Positions 9,480-22,198 of a DNA stretch of 64,000 nt are shown in pieces (positions within the stretch are counted from its first letter, which is position 1; every line of letters begins with the position of its first letter). Location: NCBI RefSeq assembly GCF_004379255.2, contig NC_056046.1, forward strand, positions 7,192,001-7,256,000, read 5' to 3'. Source of the stretch: Salvia splendens. Taxonomy: Eukaryota; Streptophyta; Magnoliopsida; Lamiales; Lamiaceae. Under the pieces are notes generated by a model. The model was not told the origin of the DNA. It did no database searches and saw only the letters and a list, made by a program, of their open reading frames with translations. Made by a program: the position numbers and the translations under genes.

Positions 9480-12220
9480 GACGGGGGACTCGTAATGACT
9501 TATATACCCTTAAGGGTTATCGTTATTTTATGGGCTAATTGTTAAAAAAAAATTTAAGTTTGTCTAAATTATGGTAAATCCATTAACTTTTAAAAATAGA
9601 TAACTACAATATTTTTTTCTTAATTTTCCATTAATTTAGATTTAAGAGAAAATTGTGTAGGATTTAGAAGCCAAAATTTATAATTTTTTTACAAATTTAA
9701 ATATTTTTCACACAATTCATTTAACATTAATAAAAATAATACAGAATATAAGATTAGGCTAAAGTATTTTGACTTTCAAATCATATACACAATGTTAAAG
9801 TTAAGGTTGTGATTTTTTTAGCATAAGAACAACCACTCATTTTATTAAATGAGTGATCCAGAATTTGCCACATGGAAAAAAAATTTATATTAATTAATTA
9901 TGAAAGAGCAGAATAATAATTTTATGGTACATTTTATTCAATAAATATTTTTTTAAAATTTTATTTTTATAGTCAACTACATATACAATTCATGTCAACT
10001 ATACACATATAAATTGACATTTGGTATGCAGCCTATTGACGATAATATCTCCGAGTTGACATAATCTACTTGCAGTTGACATTTTGAAAATGTTGTGGAT
10101 GAGTGGCTGAAAATGCATCTCAATTCTCAATTAAGCTAAAAAATCTCAACCTGACAGAACTCGTTAAAGTTATGATAAAATTGACTAACTCCTGGAGGTG
10201 CGGGATTCATGGGCGAATCTAGCCTATTAGGTGGTGGGGCAAATGCCCCTCCTCAGTTCTTGTTTGCCTTTATAAATTTATTATAAATTTTTAAATATAT
10301 GTTAAAAATTGCACTTATTGCCCCTGCTCAAATATAAAAAATTTCCTATATATATCATTTTGCCCCTCTTATAATAAAATCATGGATACGTTCCTGGTGG
10401 GATTGATCAGATTTTGGCTAAACTTCATATATTTTTTTTAACAATTTACCATATTTTTATTTACATCTCATTTTTGTTGATAAATGAATGTAGGCCACAA
10501 TAAACTCGAAAACGAAATCATTGGCATCAGACGGTAGCCGCACTACCATTACGTCAAAGCAAACGCACTACATCTTGTTACTTATCTATGGGGATATTAG
10601 TAATTAATATTAAGAAATTTTTTGAAATATTAATTTGTACACAAATATCAAAGTTGATTCTATAATATCATAAAGTAAAATTCCAATTGTTCATAGAATT
10701 AGATCGGTTCTACTAAGGATAGGTCATATTGATGACCAAGAAAACTCTGGAGAAGAAGCTAGCTTCAACACTACATAGGATTGTCAATTAAACCTCTGAG
10801 TTAATTTAAATTACATTGACGCTCTAACATAACATCTGTTTAAATTACATGACATTTAGTTGATGAGATGGAAGCTAACATAACATTTGTGTAATAAACT
10901 TCACATGATATAAAAATAAAATCACAATTTGGATGCGGTTATTCTGAGCTAATTATTCGACACCAATTTTTGAGTGATTTGTATTCTTCGATCTTCAATC
11001 AACCTTCTCTTGATGAACACCTTGGAAAATCGTTTTACAACAAAATTGTTCTTATGGAGTATTGCCTTTCCCCATCTTCAATTTTCTTGACCGTAAGACA
11101 ACATGGAATTAATCATGTGAAAATTTTTGCAGCCATCGTACTACATTTAATCATAGTACTAACATTATCAAGAAACTAATCAAAATTTACATTTGTATCA
11201 GTGGTAGATCCAAGATTTTCCATTTGGGAGTACGATAAATAATTATATAGATTCGGAACTTCAAAAGATAACCAATTCTTTTTCTTTTCTTTTCTTCAAG
11301 TATTTGTTTTCTCGATGAAAATCCATTATTTTATTATTGCTATTAAAAACATCATAAAGATATGCATAAGATAGAATCGAAAAGTTAAAAACTAATTATA
11401 TATTATGACAAGACTATATGGAATTAAAATGCATAAGAATATATTAATAAACTAAAATGACGAAGACATAAAAAATGCTTTGAAAGATTTGAAAAAATAG
11501 TAAAAATAAATATATACTCCTATGTAAATTGTGTAGAAGGATTAAAAATTAAAAATATAAAAATGCATATGATAAAAAATTGTACTACATTTCAGTTAGT
11601 GAGTGTCGGACAAAGGACAAGCTTGTGAAATGGGAGGTGACTATCACTGGACCATGTACATGAATTAGTATTGTGTATATTTAAATACATTATGATGAAA
11701 TTTTTTTGGATACAATTGTACCCATTGTCGATACTGTGATATTACTATATAAAGCGAGAATACATTAATGTTTAAATCGTCGCGCTACCACTAGGTCGGC
11801 TTCGAGCCCATGACTATGCTTACATACCACGACCTGCATCGATTTCCAACGGTAGTATAAAGCGAGAATATATTAATGTTTAAATCGTCGTGCTACCACA
11901 AGGTCGGCTTCGAGCCCATGACTATGCTTACATACCACGACCTGCATCGATTTCCAACGGTAGTTCCAGCAAATTGCAGTAAAATTGAAATAAACCACTA
12001 GCCTAGCTAGGTTAAAATATGGTTGAACTGAACACTGAAAAATATAGACCAAAATATGGCTATCTATAAACCAAAACACTAATGAATGACATTGAATAAT
12101 CTATCCAGGAAGAGTTGAGCAAACGGCTTATTAATAACTGGGCCTTCTGCAAAGTAAAATAATCCGCAGCCCAAATCCTGATCGGAAATACCAAAATCCG
12201 TTGGCCGGAAGAAGACGGAT
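9480..12220. other. Intergenic region between divergent RPP3 and IBA57-like genes
   Basis: No gene is supported here. A block at about 10200-10395 with GGGGCAAATGCCCC and GCCCCT motifs resembles decayed non-autonomous element DNA. A 108-bp tandem repeat lies at 11747-11964. TGGGCC/GCCCAA motifs close to 12140-12175 may belong to the promoter of the gene starting at 12221. Confidence 0.5.
11747..11964. repeat. 108-bp direct tandem repeat, two copies
   Basis: Two units of 108 bp (about 11747-11855 and 11855-11964) are nearly identical. Both contain TAAAGCGAGAATA, GGTCGGCTTCGAGCCCATG and CATCGATTTCCAACGGTAG. They look like one recent local duplication of non-coding DNA. Confidence 0.88.
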
Positions 12221-15200
12221 ATGTTATCCCATCCCACCTCAATTTCATTCTTCTCGCCGCGGCGTTCCTTCCCCAGCGCGCTGCCTTCTCACAAGCTCCA
12301 AACCCCCGCGTTTTGCTGTCCTCAGAAGAAGAGCAAGACGGGGTCCTTGCTGTCACCGGCGGCGCTCCCTTTCGACCTCTCCCCTCCTCCCATCGACCTC
12401 GACCCGCTGGTAAGCCGCTCTCACTATAATCTATTTCTCACGCATTTAGTCTTTGCTGAGTATACATTATTCCCGACTCTGTTCAATCAAATAGCTGTGA
12501 GTTTGTTAGGTTATTCTTTGTTGAAGCGTGCTTTACCCTAATTATGAGATTTTGCTGATGGATTATTTTAGTTGGTTGGAACGTCTGGCTATTAATAGGT
12601 AATTTATTGAATGAGTTTCGGGTTCATGGAAATGATATCCATCTCAATGTTTCCATCACTTAGCAACTTACTTAGTGATGAACTCTGAGATACAAATGAG
12701 TTGCACCTGAAAATTGAATTACACTTGGCTCCTATCCTTTAAGTGTTATTTGTGTTTTCTCAAACGTAATTCTTAATTTGGAAAATGGAAGAATAGTAGT
12801 ATTACTTTCTAGAAGATTATTTACTAGAGCTAAAGTTTCTATGAGATTATGTTGCTTAATGCTATTTCTATCTCCTTGCTCAAGGAACTCTTTGATTGTT
12901 ACTCATTTGTCAGGAGACAGCGGCTTTTCCTGAAGAAGATGGAACCCCAGATGCATACGCCAGTGCAGATGAGGCATTGGATGCATTTGCTAATGGTGCA
13001 GTGGTATGTAGATAAATTCAATTTTTTTATATCATTGTTCATGTTAAAATAATAGCGTAAGCACTATCTATTCGAAATATCATGACTAGATGAATTGTTC
13101 TGGTTCAAATTCTCCCAAATTTGGCAGGAAGAATTACTTTATTTGACTTATGTGAGCAAGTAAAAGAATGATGATTAATTTGATATAGAATGGTATATGG
13201 ATTCCACTATGCATAAGCCGCAAATACATGTCCTTTTGCTTACATTTTAAATTCGGCTAATAAATAAAACTATTATTTGGCTACTTAGACATGAAGAGAG
13301 TGGTATTAATAAAAGGCTAGAGAGCAGCTTAAAGTGACTATCTTGGAAATTTGAGAATTTCATCAAGAGGAGGCTCAAGGTGTTGAGCTTCATGATGATG
13401 AATAATCATCTGATGATGCATAGTTTAGGAATTTTGAGTTATTTAGCATGTCAAAGAGTTCCATAGTTTGTTTTATAGCTTTTCAGCAATTTTCTTCTAG
13501 TTATGCATTTAAACACCTCTAACTTTGTGTGTGCTACTCGTTGATGTATTTCTCTCTTAAGCTTGTTTTGGTTCCAATAATGGATTAAGCATAATTTTCT
13601 TCATATTTTACGTTAGGAGTCTTATTGCACCTATGATATTTTTACCTTATTTTTGCTCACTAAAGGGCAGGTGCCTACTCATTTTTCCTTGTACTATGTA
13701 TGTGGGCTCACACGCACTTCACAATTTCCACGTTTAATAGCCATTAGTCTCTGCTTGTACCCTAGTGTTTAAGATAAAAAATAAAAGTATGGCCATTATA
13801 TATGCACATTTTTGATGTTCACATGTACTGCCTCGAGGAGAACTAGTCTCATTTAAAACATCATAGCTACTTTCACCTATCACATTCCTTTGAACTTATT
13901 CAGTTTGATATCCCAGATGCCTGCTAAATGACAATTTTTTTTGCCATCTCCTCAAGCTTCCATATTGAGAATTGAACTGATTTGAGTTTAGTTTGTAATT
14001 TTTCTTTATGTGTAGCTGAACCTGCTGAATATTATGCCAAATGCATTTTCTCTGATAATCTTATTTTCTTGATTAACATATAATGGATGGCTAGGTTGTG
14101 GATCTTTCAGACTATGGCCGAGTAAGAGGTAACATACTTTTCAACTTTTTTTCCTTTTGATCACCAATCTTTGTGATGCTGTTCTTTTATATGGTGATAA
14201 TCGGAAACTTAGTATGTAATCAGTTGTAGAATACATATAATAGGATCATACTTTAGACTTAGAGTGAATGCTCAACAATAACTAGTATGCATATAATTGT
14301 TATTCTTTTCATCCTTGACTGTTGACTTCTGGTAAAGTCAGTGGGGAAGATCGTATTCAGTTTCTTCATAATCAAACCACTGCAAACTTTGAATGTCTTG
14401 GTGAAGGCCAGGTAGTTCATCTGCATATCCCACATTCTTTTCTCTACTTCTTAATATTAGCTACTCTTTCGGTGTTGAATGTTGAGTGAATTTTGTAGGG
14501 ATGTGACACAGTGTTTGTGACACCAACAGCTCGGACTATTGATATTTCACATGCATGGGTCATGGTAATTTAAATTTGTATTTGCAAATACTCCCAATTT
14601 TTATCATTCAAACTCTTCCAAGTTTGTATGATTGGTGTTTATCTGCATGTTTCATCTACAGAACAATGCTGTTATTCTGGTTGTCTCTCCAATGACTTGT
14701 GGAAGCATAACTGAAATGCTGAAGAAGTATGCTTTATAAATGTTTCCCTATGGTTTGCAATCACTGCAACTTCCTATTTGTTTATGATTTATTTCATTCT
14801 GTTTCTAGCCCATTTTGGCTTTACTTTACACCAGAACTAGCTTTGGTTCATCCTTCCTAGCTGACTGTGTACAGAAAAAACCACAAAATTTCTTTCCTTT
14901 GGGAAAACTTAGTTTAATATTGACTATCAAGATTATTGCAGCATATCTTGATTCATTATTCATATTTGCAAAGCATCTTCTTAAAAGCTCCATGTTAGAA
15001 ACTTAGATCCAATCGTTATACTACTACCAGCTTTTGAAACAGCGTTACATCTTATTCAAAGCCATTTCTTTGGTTTAGAAAATTGTGTTTATCTGATTTT
15101 TATTGAATTTTATCGAATGGCGCTTTAGCTATATAGAATGTCCTTAATTGAAAATAGTCCATAAAAGTATGTAGTATGATAAATTGTGTTTCGAAACCTC

Positions 15201-17513
15201 ATTCAAATAACAATTTTTTTTAAAGAATGGATTAATGATGTATTTCAGTAAAGTATATACTACAAACTCGTACCACTCGCAACATTACATCCTTTTAATA
15301 TCATTATGAGAATACAAATAAAATCATTTCTGAACAATGATAATTTACAACATATAAAAACTGTTATAAGTTATAACATTTTATGGTTATATCCATGAAC
15401 TTATAAAATCATGAGAACACCAATAAAATCATTTCCTAATAAATCTCACATCTTTCTGACACAGGTACATATTTTTCTCTGACAAGGTGGAAATTCAAGA
15501 TATTACTGAAAAGACCAGCATGTGTGCATTATTGGGACCTAAAAGCAGCAAAGTATGTTTTGGTGGTATATTTAGGATGGTTGAGAATTTTCACTTCCTG
15601 ATTATGTTCCGTTCTTCACATTTCTGTTCTGTCCAATTTGGGTTACTGGGACAGATAATGGACGAATTGAATCTAGGAAATCTAACTGGAAAAGCATATG
15701 GCTCTCATGAGCATTACAGTGTAAGTTTTCTTCTGATTTTTGAGGTACTGCCAAATTTATTTCATATCTGCCATATTGAAGCTAATGGAGGTGTAACGCT
15801 TCTGGCGACCATGTTAATAATAGTTTCTTTACACAGTTATGTGCCATGATTTGTTGTAGGCTTCTGAACCTTTGTAACTACCATGAACTCGGTGTATTCT
15901 CCTTGGTTAGTTTTTTGTTATTGTTGACTAAAACGACACTCCTATATTATTGTACTTTATGGTTAAACAGATCATGAAGCTTTTTCAATTGCATCTGTGA
16001 TACCTATCTATATGGTCCATTGAGTTTCTTATATGACTTTTTGGCCACTAACACGTTTCTGCAAATTATGATCCATGTGACCATCAATAGTGGCAGGAAA
16101 TACAGTAAAACAAGTTGGTTTCTTAGATGATAACTGCTACATTTGTAATCTGTAACTATATGATAATCTCGTGCTTCGTATGTTGTTTTTCATTTCACAA
16201 AAATGTTTGTGAACTTTGTTTTGTTATGTAGGTTGATGGGATGCCGGTTACTGTGGCAGTAGGTAGTACCGTTTCAGTGGAAGGCTTCACATTTATGATG
16301 TCTCCTGCTGCTGCAGGAGCCATCCGGAAAGCTCTTATAGGCCATGGGGCAGTTCCTATGAGTCCTGATGCTTGGGAGACATTGAGGGTGCTTCAAGGTT
16401 CTTGTCTTTTCTCAATTGCTTGTAACATTCTAATGCTTTTAAGACAAAATATTCCCTTTGTGGTACATTGACCTTTCACCCTCATCAAGTCATTGACATT
16501 TTTAGACATCTGCAGGAAGACCAGCTCCTGGGAAAGAACTCACTGAGGAATTTAATGTTTTAGAGGCTGGTCTTTGGAGGGCTGTTTCGTTCAACAAAGG
16601 TTTCACACAATCATTTCTATGTATGAAATACGGCATGGTTATATGAAGCTAAATTCTTTTGCAGGATGTTATAAAGGACAAGAAACCATCTCAAGACTTG
16701 TTACTTATGATGGAATCAAACAGAGATTTTGGGGAATTCGTTTATCATCTCAAGTGGCACCAGGCAGCATCATTACTGTAGACGGGAAAAAGGTAATACA
16801 CAATATTCACTCAATATCACGGATGTCTTTCTGACTACCTAAATTAGCCTTTTCTGAGTTAAGGTTGAAAAAAAGGAGGTAATTGTGCCTAAATACACTA
16901 ACTTTCACCCAATTCTTATTATGATTTTGCATATGAATAAAAAATTCTGCCTCTAAATATGCGAACTTTCAAGTATCTTGTTTTTTTATACCATTATCAG
17001 TTTTGGACGAAGTAATGTCACCGTGACTAGCTGAAGTGGCAATTTAATGACATCATGACAAGCTGAAGTGGCATAAACATCCAGCCACATTGTTTAGTAT
17101 ATCAATCGTTTAAGCCATACACACATTTAGGTGTCCACCCTCAGCATTAAATTAGAAGCAATTTGACAACATTGTGAAAATTTTGAACAATTGAGTTATT
17201 TGAAGGCACCCCCCCCCCAACACACACACACGCTCACAAAAGCAATTGAATTTTGCATGAACACTTCAGATTAGTGTTGTTGTTTGCAACCTATCAACCT
17301 TAATGAAGGTGTGATGAAAGCCCTGTCATGTTACAGGTGGGAAAACTGACAAGTTATACGGATGGTACGAAAGCGTCTGGGCCTTTTGGACTCGGATATA
17401 TTAAGAGGAGGGCGGCTTCAGAGGGGGACTCTGTAACAGTTGGAGACACTGTTGTTGGGACTCTAGTTGAGGTTCCCTTCCTAAAGGATCAACCTCCACC
17501 ATCCAAAGCCTAA
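12221..17513 (+). CDS. Chloroplast IBA57/YgfZ-like folate-binding protein (At1g60990 type)
   Basis: Member of the COG0354 branch of the glycine-cleavage-T fold, linked to 4Fe-4S cluster maturation; plant relatives of this type are predicted plastid proteins. Twelve exons: 12221-12409, 12914-13003, 14095-14128, 14338-14411, 14499-14564, 14662-14726, 15465-15552, 15655-15720, 16232-16397, 16516-16599, 16665-16792, 17337-17513. They sum to 408 residues with phase kept at every joint. The first 45 residues are rich in Ser, Pro and basic residues, like a transit peptide. The family signature K-G-C-Y-K-G-Q-E is at residues 307-314, spanning the exon 10/11 joint. Other matching segments are [10 protein letters not shown] and [10 protein letters not shown]. 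Exon 3 is only 34 bp. The exon 4 acceptor (AAAG) was chosen because it is the only nearby one that keeps R-V-S-G-E-D in frame. It converges with the DnaJ gene. Confidence 0.93.
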
Positions 17514-17992
17514 GTTTAGTTACTACATGCTTGTATAATAAACTAGGGATATCCCAAAGTCCCATTTTATTTCATAATAATCTTTTACCACATCTTGGAT
17601 TTGAATTCTGTTCAAGGTGTGGTTATATTTATCCAAATGAATGAACTAACAAAATGTCTATCCTATACCTCGCACTAGTTGTGGATTCTCCTATGCGTTG
17701 ATAGCCCCTTCTAGTTAGAAGTGAAGAAACATCTTGTTTGACTTGTATATCAAGCCATTTTCATTTTTGGGAAACTCATATTTTCAACCTTTAATGAATT
17801 TGATATTATCTTCAACAACAAAAGAAAATCTTTCTTGGATGAAGGTACAGAGTATGTACATCATGATACAATATGCCTATCACTTGAAACAAAAATAGGC
17901 CGTTCACACGACTCAACTCCAATCAATGTAATGATCGGACATGTCTACTTAGATCCATCTCGTGATTGAAAACAACGTAGGTATTCACTTAA
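17514..17992. other. Short spacer between convergent genes
   Basis: About 480 bp separate two stop codons facing each other. It should hold the 3' UTRs and polyadenylation sites of both neighbours. AATAA-like motifs occur (for example near 17535 and 17573), but no further feature is seen. Confidence 0.6.
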
Positions 17993-19259
17993 TTAGTCGA
18001 ATGATGAAGAACATCCTTCTAAAATGTTAACTATCTGCACCCGTTGATCGTTGCTGAGTTCAGCTGGAAACCCAACCAGGAACTTGAGTCTGAGGTTTCC
18101 TCTATTACCTTGTTTTGAAATAGGCATGCCTTGTCCAGGTACTTTCTTCTCATATCCTGGATATATGATATCATCTATGGACACCGTCATCTGGCCTCCT
18201 CCTAGCAGAGGGATTGGAGTGGTGCATCCCGATAGAGCTTGAACAAGAGGGACCTCCAACGCAAGCTCCAAATCATCACCATCTCTTCTGAATAACGGAT
18301 GCTTTTTCTCAACAACGGAGAATACTAAGTCAGCAGGGAGAGTCCCTGGCTTTTCATCACCCTTCCCTTCAAACGTGATCTCCGTGCCCTTCTTCCATCC
18401 CGGCTGCACGTGGATTGTGAGTAACTCTTCCTCTTCAACAATCAACCTGTTCAAGTTTCATGTTAATTTTTTGAAGTTGAGTGAAGAGTAGAAATTATTT
18501 GCATGATACCCTGAATATATGGCATCTCTTGTGATCTTGATATTTTTGACACATCCAAGGCACAGTTCCTCAAGGGTGCATGCGATCTTTTTCTGAACGG
18601 GAGGAGGTTTTATACGAGCTGCAGATTGTGAAAAGAATATGGGAGTGCTGCATCTCCGGCTAGCTACTTTAGAAAAAGGGACAAGGTCTTCGGGCGTGGA
18701 GGGTGTCGTGGGCGCGTCTCCTACAGACAAAGGATATAATCCGAAAGGAGGAGCAGGAGGTATATTATTTCTCCTGCTGGATAATGTGGGGCTGGTTAGA
18801 GGGCTTGTGCGGCTTGTTGTACGTGAAAGAAGGGTTGGATGGGAAATTTGGAGTCCGTTGGCTTTGTCACAATCGTGTGACTTTTTCTTCTTGTGTTTGG
18901 GCTTACGTTCGCCATTGCTTGGATTTGCATTGCCTTCTCCTCCTCCACCTCTATTCTTGAGGATGTCTTCCTCTCTTTTCTTGAGGCTAAGGGCCTGAAA
19001 GAGAAGTTGTGTCAAGGATGATATGACAATAACAAATTATATATGATGGAGATAGATGCTTAGTGCTTCTTACCCTGTAGGCTTCATTGATGGAACAAAA
19101 TTTGGCTTGAGCTTCTATTTTGTTGGAGGGATTTCTGTCAGGATGCCATTTCTTCACCAGAGATTTGTATGCTTTACAAATCTCTGAGAGGGATGCCGAT
19201 TTCGGGATTCCGAGAACGTTATACCAGTTTGATGTTTGTGACTTTGAAGAATCTCCCAT
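17993..19259 (-). CDS. DnaJ/HSP40 co-chaperone with C-terminal peptide-binding domain
   Basis: HSP40 family protein expected to bind substrates and stimulate an HSP70 ATPase. Exons on the minus strand are 19259-19074, 18994-18510 and 18446-17993, giving 374 residues. The N-terminal J-domain holds W-Y-N-V-L-G and the catalytic H-P-D triad at residues 39-41. Its last helix is unusual: after E-A-Y-R-A-L-S the common D-x-x-K-R-x-x-Y-D is replaced by L-K-K-R-E-E-D. A Ser/Pro/Thr-rich linker (about 80-190) follows instead of a Gly/Phe region, and there is no zinc-finger region. The C-terminal DnaJ domains follow, with Q-P-G-W-K-K-G-T and P-L-L-G-G-G. The start Met is the one before G-D-S-S; an in-frame Met 16 codons upstream is absent from the expected family start. 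The next gene is a SPARK kinase, the same neighbour as in Arabidopsis. Confidence 0.88.
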
Positions 19260-20569
19260 CTGCAGGGGGACTGGAAAAAGAGAGAAGATGATGGAAGGGA
19301 AGGGCAAGAGAGATCTCTCAAGGAAAAGGAAGAAAAGAAAAGATTGTTTTAATCAGATGGTTCAAATGCCAAAGAAATGAAATATAACATGAAGCGCTTT
19401 ATTAGGAGGCATTCTGAGGCATCTTTGCTATGACAAACAAGAAAAAAAATACAGTAAGTAACTGAATTTATGCTTTCGTACCTGCCGTATTTAATTTTGG
19501 ATATCAAACTAAATAAATTGAAGGTAGTACATGTGAATATCAAAATGTAATATTGATTTCAAGTGGTGTTTACATTTGTCATGTCCTATAGTATTTAATT
19601 TATAGGTAAATTAGATAACAATTCTCAAAAATAATATTTTTGAGCTTGTCCAAATATGTCCTTCAAGCATGTATTATATCTGCAAACATGTAAAGTTAAT
19701 ATGTAAGTACATAATATTACCGATTGTTACACAAATTACAACTAATTATATGAAAAGAGTGAACTATAATCGATCCGTGTGCATGGTAGAAATTTAGTGA
19801 TTGTTACATAAGTTACAATACCAATTACAAACTACTCTGCTTTCTAATTATTTAAAATTAATAAGTAGTTATTGTTGAGAATTATTCTTAACAAATCTGA
19901 ACATACGTAATGGTTTAATTTTATAGTACTTTAAGTAGTAGTATTAATTTTGTTTAAATCAATTTTACAGCTAAAATCCAAATTATAGTTTCAATAGAAG
20001 ATTAATTTTACTGAAAATTTTGTATTGACACTAAGTCAATTTTACACTTCAGTCCAAATTAGGAGTAGATGAAGTCCACCAAAGGTCTTTGAGAATACAT
20101 GTTGTGAAGGGTATGCTTGTGTATGCGATGACAATTCAAGTGTAAATGTCAAGCAAATAGTAATTTTACTTTATCTATTTACATTAAACTCAAAGTTAAA
20201 AGAATTTTTTCTATATTTTACTCATAAAATTTGAAAATGTGATTTGAATTTGTTTTAGTGTAAACCCAAAAATGGGTATATTTTACTCAAACTCCACGAT
20301 GAAATTGATTTTGAAGTATTATTGAAGCTAATTGCTTATTCTATTTTAAATTTCAAAGTACCATTCTTAGAGAAAGTGTAAGATGGTTTATAGGTGTTCC
20401 AACTATGAACAAATTATTCACAAGAAAAATTGGGTCTTTCTAGGTTTACAATGTTATTTACTATTGATATTTTATGGCATTCCCTAACTCCCATTAAATT
20501 TAAGATTTTTTTAGAAGTTTAATTTAAATTTTAAGACGAATCTTACCGACAAGACCTCATGTTATAAGT

Positions 20570-20825
20570 TACTCCCTCCGTCCCGCAATAGGAGTCACTC
20601 TTATTATGGGCACGAGTTTTAAGAAATGTAAAAAATAGTGGGTTGGAAAAGTTAGTGGAATATGAGATCCACTTTTTTATATTGGTTTTATAATAAAATG
20701 TGACTGAAGTAAGTTAGTGGAATGTGGAACCTACTTACCATTTATGGTAAAAATGAAGTGTGACTCATATTGTGGAACGTACCAAAATGACAAAGTGTGA
20801 CTCTTATTGTGGGACGAAGGGAGTA
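20570..20825. mobile_element. Stowaway MITE
   Basis: The left end TACTCCCTCCGTCCCGCAA is matched by the inverted right end TGTGGGACGAAGGGAGTA. The element is 256 bp, AT-rich, has no coding content and is flanked by TA-type sequence. Confidence 0.88.
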
Positions 20826-21403
20826 TAAGACTATCTCCAATTTTGCACAAAATCTCATTTTTTGTGTAAAAATTTTGTCAATCATATTGCAAACTTAAAT
20901 TATTCATTTTCTTTATTGAATAATACCAAATATAGGTCTACTCTAAAAAAAATTGTGAGACATATACTAACAATAATGTAAAGTTTGAGTGTGGTGTAAA
21001 TAGTTGGAATAAAATCACGTTTTAATATAATTTACTTAAAAATGAATTTAGATTGATGTAAATGGTTCGAGATGACCGAACAAAATACAAAACACCATTT
21101 GATACAAATTTTGTTCTAAGTTCATATGTAAACACGGCTTGAAAACTGATCATGTTATTGACTATATCAGTCCTCCATTTGACAGGAAAAAAAATGAATA
21201 TGAAGACATGACAAGGACTTTGGAACCTAACTTCCCATGCATTACTAGGAAAGTTGCACCACCTAAAACTAAAAGAAGATCATTGCAGTAGTACTATTAC
21301 CTAAATACTCTCCTCCTATGGTTTTTCTTCTTCTAGTAGATTGTGATGAATTGAAATATTGCTAAAAAAAATGTTCATGTGACATATCATTTTCGTAAAA
21401 ATA

Positions 21404-21621
21404 GTACTCCCTTCGTTCCACAGTAATAGAGACATTTCATTTTGCGCACTCATTTTATAAAAATAATTATAAATAGTTAAAGTGGAGAGAAAATAATGTA
21501 GAGAAGAGTCTTATCTACAATATTTTCTCTCTTACTTTACTTTTTCTCCACTTTAACTATTTATAATTATTTTTACAAAATGAGTGCGCAAAATGAAATG
21601 CCGTGAAACGGAAGGAGTACT
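21404..21621. mobile_element. Stowaway MITE forming a long foldback
   Basis: The ends are TACTCCCTTCGTTCCAC and its near-inverse GTGAAACGGAAGGAGTA. The two arms are inverted copies for about 85-90 bp each, including CATTTTGCGCACTCATTTT and its complement, around a small central loop. A transcript through it would form a long, almost perfect hairpin. Confidence 0.88.
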
Positions 21622-21949
21622 TAATTATTTAAAGAATAATTAATTATGTTAAAACTAGTTAATTAGAATGATAATTAACTAGCCAATATGGTCAAACTGC
21701 AATTGATCAATAGTTTTTGACGAACTGTTAATTATAAACCAAAAGATACTGTTCGAAATAAAAACCAACAGTCCAACACAGCATGTGAAAAAAGTAGAAG
21801 AGTCATTTTAAACTTTAATCATAAAAGAATAAATAAAAGGGCGAATCTACGACATATTTGACATATTCATATTACAAAGTACTTAATTTTCAAACATGCT
21901 CAAATATTATGATTAGGTCAATTAAGTAGTAAATGGAGTAGAACTACAT

Positions 21950-21950
21950 A

Positions 21951-22028
<78 letters not shown>
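21950..22028. repeat. (AAT)n microsatellite, about 26 units
   Basis: Uninterrupted AAT/ATA trinucleotide array of about 79 bp. It ends 171 bp upstream of the receptor kinase start codon, so it probably lies in the promoter or 5' UTR. Confidence 0.97.
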
Positions 22029-22029
<1 letters not shown>

Positions 22030-22198
22030 TTATCAAATATCCCAATCAATCACTTTCCCATTTTTCTTAATTTGATGAAAGTTCAAACTTACTTACTGAG
22101 ATGTTTCCTTATTGTTTCACTCCGGAGAGAAATTTCAACAATAAAGAAGAAATCATCGTCTTTGAGGATGAAGCCAGCGTTGATTTTGAGGTGAAAAC

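Larger units (their letters stand above)
19260..22198. other. Intergenic region between divergent DnaJ and kinase genes
   Basis: No gene is seen in these 2.9 kb. It contains two Stowaway-type elements and a long (AAT)n microsatellite, listed separately. The ends should hold the promoters of the two divergent genes. Confidence 0.6.

Noticed and set aside
17209..17234. C-run and CA-run in the last intron of the IBA57-like gene
   Set aside because: Ordinary low-complexity sequence within an intron, away from splice sites.
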